Assembly: GCA_050247075.1 (NCBI GenBank)
Contig: JBFWUW010000077.1
Coordinates: 1-29,515, forward strand
Length of the DNA stretch: 29,515 nt
Reading direction: 5' to 3'
DNA from: JBFWUW01 sp050247075
GTDB taxonomy: Bacteria > Planctomycetota > Planctomycetia > Pirellulales > JBFWUW01
This document shows, in pieces, positions 1 through 7,458 of the stretch. The notes beneath the pieces are model-generated. The model worked only from the letters and a program-made list of their open reading frames with translations. It was not told where the DNA came from and searched no databases. The position numbers and the translations under genes are program-made. Positions within the stretch are counted from its first letter, which is position 1; every line of letters begins with the position of its first letter.

Positions 1-382
1 ACAAGACTCCGTGCAACTCAGCACGCAGATCAAGCCCTCTCGCACGCTGTCGGCCTCGGCGATCCGGCGAGCGGTGTCCTCCTTGCTGATGGCGCTGCCG
101 CGGAGATGCTCAAACGGTCGTCCTTGGGATGGCGCTGCCGCGGAGATGCTCAAACGGTCGTCCTTGGCTGGCGGCCAAGCGCTTGCTGGCCTCGCGCACG
201 CGGTCGGTCACATCGATGGCATGGTCCTTGAAGTCTTTCAGAAGAACCTGGGCCGCAAACAGAAAACTCCCCATCCCCTTGGTGTTGGCCAGCCACCGCG
301 GCGTTCCCCGCGGGCGGAACCGGTCGTAGCCGCTCAACATTCCCATGACATCGGCCGCGTGGCGTTGTACAAAAGAGTTCAT
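1..382 (-). pseudogene. Conserved hypothetical protein, frameshifted by a 40-bp tandem duplication; 3' end beyond window
   Basis: The gene starts at ATG 382 with a clear GAGGAG ribosome site at 390-395, seven bases upstream. The first part reads MNSFVQRHAADVMGMLSGYD and onward, through a conserved-looking stretch with LLKDFKDHA and REASKRLAASQGRPFEHLRG. At the duplication (88-167) the frame runs into a stop after 90 codons. If one 40-bp copy is removed, the frame continues without a break to the window edge as SAISKEDTARRIAEADSVRE and then GLICVLSCTESC. That restored reading is good evidence for a real gene interrupted by the duplication. The N-terminus resembles a protein family I recall as hypothetical and multi-copy in planctomycetes and some other bacteria; I do not know its function. 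A sequencing or assembly error at a contig end would look the same. Confidence 0.7.
88..167. repeat. Perfect 40-bp tandem duplication
   Basis: Copies 88-127 and 128-167 are identical and directly adjacent. Forty is not a multiple of three, so the duplication shifts the frame of the minus-strand gene that contains it. Both copies lie inside the coding sequence. Confidence 0.95.
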
Positions 383-784
383 AGCGTTGCTCCTCGGTGT
401 ACGTGAGAGACGTTCAAGCCCTCACATTACCGAACGGGCAACGCTATTTTCATTTTTGGTTGCGGCTACGCCGCGCCGGGTTATCCGTGGTTCCTTGGCC
501 TTCAAACTGGATCAGCCATCCGTTCATCCTTGGACTCGGCAACGCAACGCTGCGCTTCACCAGTTCGCGGTGCCGCTATCGCGTCAGCGCCAGCGGGGAG
601 GACTTTTGGCAATTTGCCCGAATCGCCGCGATAACGCCTGTTTTTGGCATTGCCGGGCCTGCCGCGCGGTCGATATGATCCGCGACCTTTTGGACGGCAA
701 GGCAAGGATGCTTGGCCCCCTAAGGAAAATGATTCGCCGCGGCGAATCATCTTGCGGCCTCTCCACGGAAGGAGCCGACCAGGC
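383..784. other. Gene-free stretch between divergent genes
   Basis: About 400 bases separate the divergent starts at 382 (minus) and 785 (plus). I see no convincing coding region. It holds the ribosome site of the minus gene (390-395), a perfect 22-bp palindrome (729-750), and the AAGGAG ribosome site of the plus gene (769-774). Promoters in both directions are expected here, but I could not pick a clear -35/-10 pair. Confidence 0.6.
729..750. promoter_or_regulatory. Perfect 22-bp palindrome upstream of a start codon
   Basis: The half-site is ATGATTCGCCG and the second half is its exact reverse complement, with no spacer. It lies 34 bases before ATG 785 and 18 bases before the ribosome site. 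There is no following T-run, so it is a poor intrinsic terminator. A dimer-binding operator or a small hairpin in the 5' leader are both possible. Confidence 0.5.
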
Positions 785-1588
785 ATGACAGCCTCGGCCA
801 GTCTCACAATTCGTTCGCTGGTGATGATTGCCAGCACGATCGCCATCCCAGGGGTCGCCGTGATGAGCTATTCGTCGCCTCCACCGGCGACGGTCAAGAC
901 CGGCCCCAAACCGGCCCCCTCCGCGCGGTCCCGCGCGCCGTTCGCCAGCCGCATGGCCGACCAGGCCGGGTCTGCTACGGATTTCGCCTCGGACTCGTCC
1001 CAAGACTTTATCGCCGCCAGAACCATCGACGCCGCCCCTGTTTCGCTCCGGCACACCGATCTCGAAGTGCGGCCCGTTCCCGCCATCAAGCCGCTCCAGG
1101 CGCCGGCTTTCTGGCGGGACGAAACGGTAGCGTTGCCAGCGCGGCCCGCGACTCTCTCAGACCACGAAGAAACCATCGCCGCCCCGCCCGTCGCCGCGGT
1201 ACAGAATCCACCCATCCGGCATGTTGACCGCGACGAACATCGCTTGCAGCCGACTGGCCGGCGGATGAACGAGCCTGAACGCCAGCAACCGCCGCCACTG
1301 GCGATTGAGATTCCCACGGCGGAAGCCGGCGGGCGTCCGGCGGCCATGAGCAACGAGGAATTCTCGGTCTTGGAGGATCGCTTGCGTGAACTAGGGGCCA
1401 CGCATTACCGGCTGGAAACGTGGGGCACGCAGGGCGAATTGTTCCGCTTTCGCGCCATGATGGCCGTATCGGCCCAATCCAACCATAATCGCTACTTTGA
1501 AGCGACCGACCGCCAGCCGCTACGCGCTGTCGAGCGGGTGGTTGAGCAAGTCGAACGCTGGCGTGCCGGCCAAGCTTCCACGCGCTAA
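785..1588 (+). CDS. Membrane-anchored hypothetical protein with conserved C-terminal domain
   Basis: This 267-residue protein starts at ATG 785, chosen because AAGGAG at 769-774 sits ten bases upstream; an in-frame extension to 644 has no such support. Residues about 9-28 (LTIRSLVMIASTIAIPGVAV) form one hydrophobic segment, a signal anchor or uncleaved signal. The middle (about 30-190) is proline- and alanine-rich and probably disordered. The last 65 or so residues look folded, with LRELGATHYRLETWG, LFRFRAMMAV, RYFEATD and VERVVEQVERW. I recall similar C-terminal domains in planctomycete hypothetical proteins but know no function. Its TAA stop overlaps the stop codon of the convergent recQ gene. 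Confidence 0.85.
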   Translation: MTASASLTIRSLVMIASTIAIPGVAVMSYSSPPPATVKTGPKPAPSARSRAPFASRMADQAGSATDFASDSSQDFIAARTIDAAPVSLRHTDLEVRPVPAIKPLQAPAFWRDETVALPARPATLSDHEETIAAPPVAAVQNPPIRHVDRDEHRLQPTGRRMNEPERQQPPPLAIEIPTAEAGGRPAAMSNEEFSVLEDRLRELGATHYRLETWGTQGELFRFRAMMAVSAQSNHNRYFEATDRQPLRAVERVVEQVERWRAGQASTR

Positions 1589-4263
1589 GAAGCGGCCTCG
1601 CCAGTCGCCCGGCATTTCAGATACCACTGTACATGCCCATAGCGAATGCCGCGCGGCATGCGGTCCAGCAGAGGACGGATGCGGGCAGGGTTTTCCGGCC
1701 CAACCACCTCCAAAATGCCGGCTTGCTGTTCCGCCGTCAGGAACCATTCGCATTGCACGGCCAGCCCGCCATCGGCCGCACGCAAGGCATGGTCCAGCAC
1801 GACGTCGGTGTCGAATCCGCGGATGGTGGCACACTCGTCGGGTGTGAATCCACTCGACAACAGCCGCCAAGTCCAATAGTGGGGCGGATGTCCGTCGCGA
1901 CCGGGTGCTAAAGGGTCATTGACGTTTGGCACAGCCGCTGACGGTGTGCTGGTGGGCGATGCTATCGGCGAGCGGTCCCGCGAAGCAACATTCCCTTGAG
2001 CATCGTCTGGCCGATGGCGGGCGGCGGACGCGGGCGCGGCTGGTTCACGAGGGGCTGGCGTGCCAGATTGACCACCCTTTCGCGGGGAAACGGCCTGGGC
2101 GGGCCGGACGGGTTCCGACGGAGGCCGGGCTGGCGTTGCTGCTGGCGCGTCGGCACCCTCAGACTCTTTCAGCCGTTGCGCCAACTCCGGCGGAATCATC
2201 AATCGTTCGAGCGTGGCCTGGCCGCGCATGACCAGCGTCCCCCGTTCCGAAAGCAACAGCACGGGACGCTGAAAGCCCGAATCGACCTGCTCCACCAGGC
2301 CCCCGGTGAGCAACGCATCGATCAAACAGGTCACTTCCTCTTGCTTGAGCGAGGCCAGCAGCCCATACGTGCTAAGGACATGCAGCCGGGCCTTGGTGAT
2401 TTTGGCCGACTTGGATCCGCACAGCATCTGCGCCACCGCATGTTTGCCGAAGCGGGCATTGGTCCGCGCTACGCCAGACAGCACCTTGCGGACCGCTTCC
2501 ATAATGGCCGGGTCGTCGGCCGGCACCGCGGCCATGCCGACGGCGGCGGGCCTACGGCCCGAACAATTGTCGCAATTTCCGCACGGTTCGGCCGAGTCTT
2601 GTCCAAAGTACGACAGAATCAACTGCTGGCGGCACTGGGCCGTGCGGGCGAAGTTAATCACCTGGTCGAGCTTTTGCAGTTCCTTGGCCTTGCGTTCCTC
2701 CAATGCCTGGAAGTCGATATCGAGCGCATCGAACGGCTGCTGGCGGTCCAGCATGTGGATGGCCCGTCCGCGAAAGGGCGGAATGTAATCGAAGCCCGGC
2801 AATTGCTTGAGCTCGCGCAGGGCACGCCCCAGCGAGGCCGGGTCTAGCGAGGTCCGCTCTTGCAAATCGCCCGGCCGAAAGTAGACGGCCTCGTTGCGGC
2901 GCGAACCGATCAACCGTTCAATCGCCTGCAACACCTTCCGCTGCGTCGTCGCCTGCCGGGGCAGCATATCGACCAAGGTTGGCAGTTCGCTGTCGATCCG
3001 CGCAATGGCCATGTTCTGCCGCGGTTCCAGGCGTTCTAGCACGCCCGCTTTCTCCAGTAATTGCTCGCAAGTGCCCACCCCCTCGTTGCTCAGGCCAGCC
3101 GCACCCAGTGTTTCCTTGATCTCTTGCTGCGTCAGTTCGATCGGATCTTCGTCGATGCGGCGGAGGAAATCGTACACCGCCTTGACCGTTTGCCGCGGCG
3201 GGTACGCGCTGTCAATAAAAAACTCTTGGATGAATTTGTCGCCCGTGCTGAACAACAACAGGCACCGCGACGGCTGGCCGTCGCGGCCCGCCCTGCCTGC
3301 CTCTTGATAATAGGCCTCCAGCGTGCCGGGCATGTTGTAGTGAATGACAAACCGCACATCGGCCTTGTCGATGCCCATGCCAAACGCATTGGTGGCCACC
3401 ACCACATCCACACCCCCCGCCATGAAGGCCTCTTGCGAGCGGCGGCGGTCGTCGTGCAGCATGCCCGCGTGGTACACACCTACCCTCAGTCGCGTGCGGT
3501 CGGCAATCGTCTGGGCCACTTCCTCGCAGCGCTTGCGGGTAGAAGCATAAATAATGCCCGGTTTGCCCGCCTGCTTGAGAAAGGCCACCAGCGCGTCGTC
3601 TTTCTGCTTTTGGCCCGATGGCTGCTGCACCTCGTAAAACAGATTGGGGCGGGCAAAACCTGTGATAAAGATACGCGGGTCGTTCAGGTCAAGCTGTTCA
3701 ATGATGTCCCGCCGCACGGCATCGGTCGCCGTGGCGGTCAGGGCAATCGTTGGCGGTTTACCCAGCTTGGCCCGATAACGCCCCAGGCGGGCGTAGTCTG
3801 GGCGGAAATCGTGCCCCCACTCGCTGATACAATGCGCCTCGTCAATGGCCAGCAGTTGCAGCCGCGCCGCCCGGACCGCATCCAAAAAGCGCGTACTGCG
3901 AAAGCGTTCCGCCGCGACATAGACCAGGTCGTACTCGCCAGCCGCCATGGAATCGAGCCGGGCGTTCTGTTCGGCCGCATCGAGCGTGCTGTTGACGAAC
4001 GTCGCCCGCAGACCCAGCGATTGCAATTGCCGCACCTGGTCTTGCATCAAGGCAATCAACGGCGAGACTACCAGCGTCACGCCCTCGCGGGCGACCGAAG
4101 GCAATTGATAGCATAGGCTTTTGCCGCCGCCGGTCGGCATGACGCACAGACAGTCCTGTCCCCCCAGCACCACCTCGATCACTTCTCGCTGCCCCGGCCG
4201 AAACGCGGCCAGCCCAAACCGCGGCAAGACGGCATTCAGGTCGAGCGGGGCCAGGTCGGGCAT
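1585..4263 (-). CDS. recQ: ATP-dependent DNA helicase RecQ, long form with C-terminal HTH domain
   Basis: An 892-residue superfamily 2 3'-5' DNA helicase for recombination and replication-fork repair. Visible motifs are FRPGQREVI (motif 0), PTGGGKS (Walker A, about 43-49), DEAH (about 141-144), ALTATA (motif III) and YYQEAGRAGRDG (motif VI). The RecQ zinc cysteines come late, around 544-567 (CRQQ, then CGNCDNC), and a winged-helix region follows. About 200 residues separate motif VI from the zinc site, far more than in E. coli RecQ, so a winged-helix-like segment seems inserted there. There is no clear HRDC domain. After a proline- and alanine-rich linker (about 705-790), the last 100 residues resemble the helicase-associated HTH_40 domain. 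I chose ATG 4263; TTG 4278 would add five residues. Neither has a clear ribosome site. Confidence 0.95.
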   Translation of the reverse strand: MPDLAPLDLNAVLPRFGLAAFRPGQREVIEVVLGGQDCLCVMPTGGGKSLCYQLPSVAREGVTLVVSPLIALMQDQVRQLQSLGLRATFVNSTLDAAEQNARLDSMAAGEYDLVYVAAERFRSTRFLDAVRAARLQLLAIDEAHCISEWGHDFRPDYARLGRYRAKLGKPPTIALTATATDAVRRDIIEQLDLNDPRIFITGFARPNLFYEVQQPSGQKQKDDALVAFLKQAGKPGIIYASTRKRCEEVAQTIADRTRLRVGVYHAGMLHDDRRRSQEAFMAGGVDVVVATNAFGMGIDKADVRFVIHYNMPGTLEAYYQEAGRAGRDGQPSRCLLLFSTGDKFIQEFFIDSAYPPRQTVKAVYDFLRRIDEDPIELTQQEIKETLGAAGLSNEGVGTCEQLLEKAGVLERLEPRQNMAIARIDSELPTLVDMLPRQATTQRKVLQAIERLIGSRRNEAVYFRPGDLQERTSLDPASLGRALRELKQLPGFDYIPPFRGRAIHMLDRQQPFDALDIDFQALEERKAKELQKLDQVINFARTAQCRQQLILSYFGQDSAEPCGNCDNCSGRRPAAVGMAAVPADDPAIMEAVRKVLSGVARTNARFGKHAVAQMLCGSKSAKITKARLHVLSTYGLLASLKQEEVTCLIDALLTGGLVEQVDSGFQRPVLLLSERGTLVMRGQATLERLMIPPELAQRLKESEGADAPAATPARPPSEPVRPAQAVSPRKGGQSGTPAPREPAAPASAARHRPDDAQGNVASRDRSPIASPTSTPSAAVPNVNDPLAPGRDGHPPHYWTWRLLSSGFTPDECATIRGFDTDVVLDHALRAADGGLAVQCEWFLTAEQQAGILEVVGPENPARIRPLLDRMPRGIRYGHVQWYLKCRATGEAAS

Positions 4264-4508
4264 GCGCGGCAAAACCAATCCGAGGATACATCTGTATATG
4301 CCAAGGCATTATAGCGCCAGGCAGGGGACATGCTCAACCCGTCCCGGTATCATGCAAGTGGCGATTCGAGGACTATTGCGTTTCGTACGGCCAATGAGCC
4401 CAGGCCGACCAACGGGAAGGCCGAAAGCCATGCAATTTGAAGCGTTCGCCCAGGATCATTATCCAAACGAACCGCTATAAATCACACGGACTATAGAAGA
4501 TTGTGCCC

Positions 4509-5084
4509 ATGCGTTGGATTCGAGACTTGATCACGTTGACGGCCTTGATTGGCCTGACGGCGGTTTCCATCGCCGGGGTATTCGTGGCGGCCCGGCAATC
4601 GCTTTCAACGCCGCCCGCCGCAGTGCGGCGCGACGGTTGGACGCAGCTCATTCAAACCGATCTGGCCAGCGCCGACCGGTCCGAGCAACGGGCCGCGTTG
4701 TCGGAACTGGAAGAGAGCTTGAATTCCGCGGCCGACTGGCAGACGCGCGCGGCCGAGCTGACGGTGGAGCAGCGGGAACGCCTGGTGGCCAATCTGGATG
4801 TGCTGGGTCCGCTGTGGCTGGCGGACGAAGCGGAGCGTTACTTCGACCGTCCGCCCGAAAGCCGCGACGACTATCTCGACCGCCGCATCACGCAATTGCA
4901 GCAGCTTATTTCCGCCGCCAAGAACATCCAAGCCGATGGTGCCAACGCCGTGCCTGGCTCGTTGCTCACCGATGCGCCATTGATGCTCAACCGTTGGATG
5001 GAAGCAATAGAACCAGAACGACGCGAGCAAACACAGAAATTCGTGCAAGCGGCGGTATTTCGTTTTTTGGCACGGAGGAGATGA
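4509..5084 (+). CDS. Small membrane-anchored hypothetical protein
   Basis: A 191-residue protein I do not recognise. It starts at ATG 4509; a GTG at 4503 would add two residues. Residues about 8-27 form a single hydrophobic helix after a short basic N-terminus, so the rest is probably outside the inner membrane. The soluble part is helical and charged, with RAALSELEESL, AELTVEQRERLVANLDVLGP and YFDRPPESRDDYLDRRITQL; it ends FRFLARRR. The size and layout suit a small helical periplasmic protein. It stands alone, divergent from recQ and convergent with the Nramp-like gene, with a hairpin shared between their 3' ends. Confidence 0.8.
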   Translation: MRWIRDLITLTALIGLTAVSIAGVFVAARQSLSTPPAAVRRDGWTQLIQTDLASADRSEQRAALSELEESLNSAADWQTRAAELTVEQRERLVANLDVLGPLWLADEAERYFDRPPESRDDYLDRRITQLQQLISAAKNIQADGANAVPGSLLTDAPLMLNRWMEAIEPERREQTQKFVQAAVFRFLARRR

Positions 5085-5094
5085 GGGGAGGAAG

Positions 5095-5152
5095 TTTTTA
5101 GTTGTCAGTTTTCAGTTATCAGTCATTTTCTGAACACTGAAAACTGAAAACT
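5095..5152. terminator. AT-rich hairpin between convergent genes, probable bidirectional terminator
   Basis: Arms at 5100-5116 and 5136-5152 pair at 16 of 17 positions around a 19-base loop, and T-rich or A-rich tracts lie on both sides. It sits just past the stop of the plus gene (5084) and close to the stop of the minus gene (5180), where a two-way terminator is expected. The left part, 5095-5116, matches 19154-19175 at 21 of 22 positions, so it is also a dispersed sequence. Confidence 0.65.
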
Positions 5153-5179
5153 AATTACTAATAACTAATAACTAATAAC
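5152..5179. repeat. Four tandem 7-bp units (TAATAAC)
   Basis: One imperfect unit (TAATTAC, 5152-5158) is followed by three perfect TAATAAC units at 5159-5179, ending one base before the stop codon of the Nramp-like gene. The tract is strikingly AT-rich for this genome. Simple sequence of this kind can change copy number by slippage. Confidence 0.9.
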
Positions 5180-7171
5180 TCACCTCCCCATCAACATCAC
5201 CACCGCCACGATGCTGATGATCATAAAAAAGACACCACTGAGGAACGTGCCGCTTTGCATGAAGGCGTTGGGCCGCAGGGCGGGCGGCAGCAAGGTGCGG
5301 TTGACGTACAGCGCCAACAGGGCCGTTACCCCCAGGCCGATGTTTTGCAGCAGGCCAGCGATGACCGCGACTTGCAGCGGGTTGAAGAATGTCAGCGCGA
5401 TCAGGCCGAAAACACCGTACCCGGCCAAGATACTGTAATAGACAAGCTTGACCTGGTTGCCGGCCATGCGTTTGGCCCGCTGGCTGTAGTTCCAGTAGAT
5501 GTCGGTCCAGCGCCGGGCCAGCAGATCGCTGGCCACCATTTGGCCCGGTGCCAGAATCAAGAACCCCACGAGCAACGTCAGGGGCCACATGATCGCCGCG
5601 TACTCTGGGTAACGGTCGGCAATTCCCTCGGCGGTCATGGCGGCTACGCGATCCCCCTTGACCGGCGCATTGCGGATGAATTCCAGCGACATCATGCACG
5701 GCAATGCCATGCCGACAAACGAAGCCAGCATCCAGACCACCAATTGGTCTTTGATCACATGCCGCATCCAGCCCCGCCAACGGGGCAAGCTTTCTTGGTT
5801 GGGGATAAACACCTGGCCGTTGTGCGACAGTTCTATCTGCCGCCCGCCGACCGCGCTGGGGATGGCCCCCACATGTTTGCCCATGCCCCAGCCCTTGTCG
5901 CGGGCGTAGTTGCTAAACATGACGTTGGTCATGCCGCCGGCACCGGCAATGGCGGCAAACGACGCAATCATGGCCCAATCCAACCGCGGCAACCGCCGAT
6001 GCTCGGCCACGTAGGCCGCCAGGTTGGCCGGCTCCAGGCCTTTGTAAGCGGCCAATGTCTGGCAGCGTGCCCGCAATGGTTCGGGGACGTCTTCCAGATG
6101 CTCGGCCCGCGTTACCGAGGGACCGTCTCGGAACGAATACAACGTCGGCAGCCAGATCCCCTCGGGCGATATCTGGCCCTCGATTTCCAGTGACGCGTCC
6201 TCGTCTTGGGTGCGAATGTAGAAGCCAAAGCGCTCTGTCAGGTTGAGTGCGCGGCTTGCCATCTCCTCGCGCCGTTGCCGCAGTTCGGCCGTCGGCTCAT
6301 GGTCGATCGGGTAAGAAACAATCCGCTGGCCGTCGCCTTCGATAAACTCAAACACTTTCGGTTCGCCGTTCTCAATCGTCCCTTTGACCGTGTAGACCGT
6401 GTCGGGGAAAGAAGCTCGCCCAGGTTCGTGCTCGGCCAGGGTGAAATGCCGGCCCGCGATGACGGTCTCTGCCCGCAGCGGAACCGTGCCGACGCTGATG
6501 AACCCTTGCAGTACCTCGCGCACGTTGGCCCGCGACACCATGAAGACCGTCACAAAGCCCAAAAAGCCAAGTACGACCACGAGCTTGAAGGCCATGATCT
6601 TCTCGAGCATGCGGTAGATCGCCCCGCCAAAGACCAGCGGCACGAATGCCAGCAAGAAAATGACATAGCCCAAGAGTTTGACGACCAGCCCCTCCGTCAC
6701 GCCCCAGCCCATCAGCGTGACCGTGGCATCGCCGGGCAAATGCCCCAGCATGGCGGCGGCCAGCGGCACGGCGGCATTGGCCGCGTTGTACGGCCAAATG
6801 CTGCCTAAATCGAGGATGACATACAGCAGCAGCCAGAACTTGGGACCGGGATGGGTGCGCATGCCCCCCACCAACGTTGGCTCGCCGCAGTACAAGGCAT
6901 AGCGCATGAACTCCAGGTTGCAAAACACCTGGAACAGAATCGACATTGCCGCCAGCCACATCAGCGTGGCGCCGTACTGCGCGCTGACGGCCGGGCCGAA
7001 CAGCCATTCGCCCGTCCCCACGCTGGCCCCGGCCAACAGCACGCCCGGTCCCAACAACATCATCCACCCGCGCCAACCGCCGCGCGGCTGGGGCGGCAAT
7101 TCCCCCACGGTCCACGGAGGCAGGTGGCCGGCATGGACGACTTGTGCCGGGACTTCTGGTTCTTGGCTCAT
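5180..7171 (-). CDS. Nramp-like membrane transporter with large soluble insert
   Basis: A 663-residue polytopic membrane protein of the Nramp/LeuT-fold kind. The first helix region reads GPGVLLAGASVGTGEWLFGP (about 41-60), which aligns with Nramp helix 1. The metal-binding DPGN motif is absent there, and no MPH-type motif appears in the later helix AIAGAGGMTNVMFSNYARDK (about 407-426). Hydrophobic helices run to about residue 212 and resume at about 400. Between them, residues about 213-398 form a hydrophilic, charged insert with beta-like character (TVYTVKGTIENGEPKVFEFI), not part of normal Nramp proteins. The substrate cannot be read from the sequence. The start is ATG 7171, with no clear ribosome site. 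The plus-strand S1 gene is divergent from it. A shorter relative lies at 15019-16476. Confidence 0.85.
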   Translation of the reverse strand: MSQEPEVPAQVVHAGHLPPWTVGELPPQPRGGWRGWMMLLGPGVLLAGASVGTGEWLFGPAVSAQYGATLMWLAAMSILFQVFCNLEFMRYALYCGEPTLVGGMRTHPGPKFWLLLYVILDLGSIWPYNAANAAVPLAAAMLGHLPGDATVTLMGWGVTEGLVVKLLGYVIFLLAFVPLVFGGAIYRMLEKIMAFKLVVVLGFLGFVTVFMVSRANVREVLQGFISVGTVPLRAETVIAGRHFTLAEHEPGRASFPDTVYTVKGTIENGEPKVFEFIEGDGQRIVSYPIDHEPTAELRQRREEMASRALNLTERFGFYIRTQDEDASLEIEGQISPEGIWLPTLYSFRDGPSVTRAEHLEDVPEPLRARCQTLAAYKGLEPANLAAYVAEHRRLPRLDWAMIASFAAIAGAGGMTNVMFSNYARDKGWGMGKHVGAIPSAVGGRQIELSHNGQVFIPNQESLPRWRGWMRHVIKDQLVVWMLASFVGMALPCMMSLEFIRNAPVKGDRVAAMTAEGIADRYPEYAAIMWPLTLLVGFLILAPGQMVASDLLARRWTDIYWNYSQRAKRMAGNQVKLVYYSILAGYGVFGLIALTFFNPLQVAVIAGLLQNIGLGVTALLALYVNRTLLPPALRPNAFMQSGTFLSGVFFMIISIVAVVMLMGR

Positions 7172-7325
7172 GGCGGAAGCGCCTGGGTTGAGATGGGTGG
7201 TCCCATGTTACCGCTCCCGGCGCTGGCATCCAAACGCCATCGGCCCCTTCTTTGCATTGACGCCGCCCATCGTCCCCTTAAACTATTGGGGTTCGTTTTT
7301 ATGGCCGTTGCCAGACACTTCGGCA

Positions 7326-7395
7326 GTAGGAGGCGATTCCATCGCCGCTGGGAACGATGCAACTCCTAGGTATCGGCGATGGAATCGCCTCCTAC
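7326..7395. repeat. Inverted repeat with 22-bp perfect arms (dispersed family)
   Basis: Arms 7326-7347 and 7374-7395 are exact reverse complements around a 26-base loop. The element lies in the gap between the divergent Nramp-like and S1 genes. The segment 7373-7396 matches 14347-14370 at 21 of 24 positions, so this is a dispersed family. In the 5' leader of the S1 gene it could form a strong RNA hairpin. Confidence 0.9.
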
Positions 7396-7458
7396 AGAAA
7401 ACCTGGCAATCACGGCTACCTTTCGTCCGATCCTTTCTGACCCCGCCCGCCGCCGTCC

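Noticed and set aside
644..784. In-frame extension of the membrane-anchored protein to 644
   Set aside because: It would run through the 22-bp palindrome and past a well-placed ribosome site for ATG 785.
2894..4116. Long plus-strand open frames opposite recQ
   Set aside because: They are antisense frames of a high-GC gene with a complete RecQ reading on the other strand.
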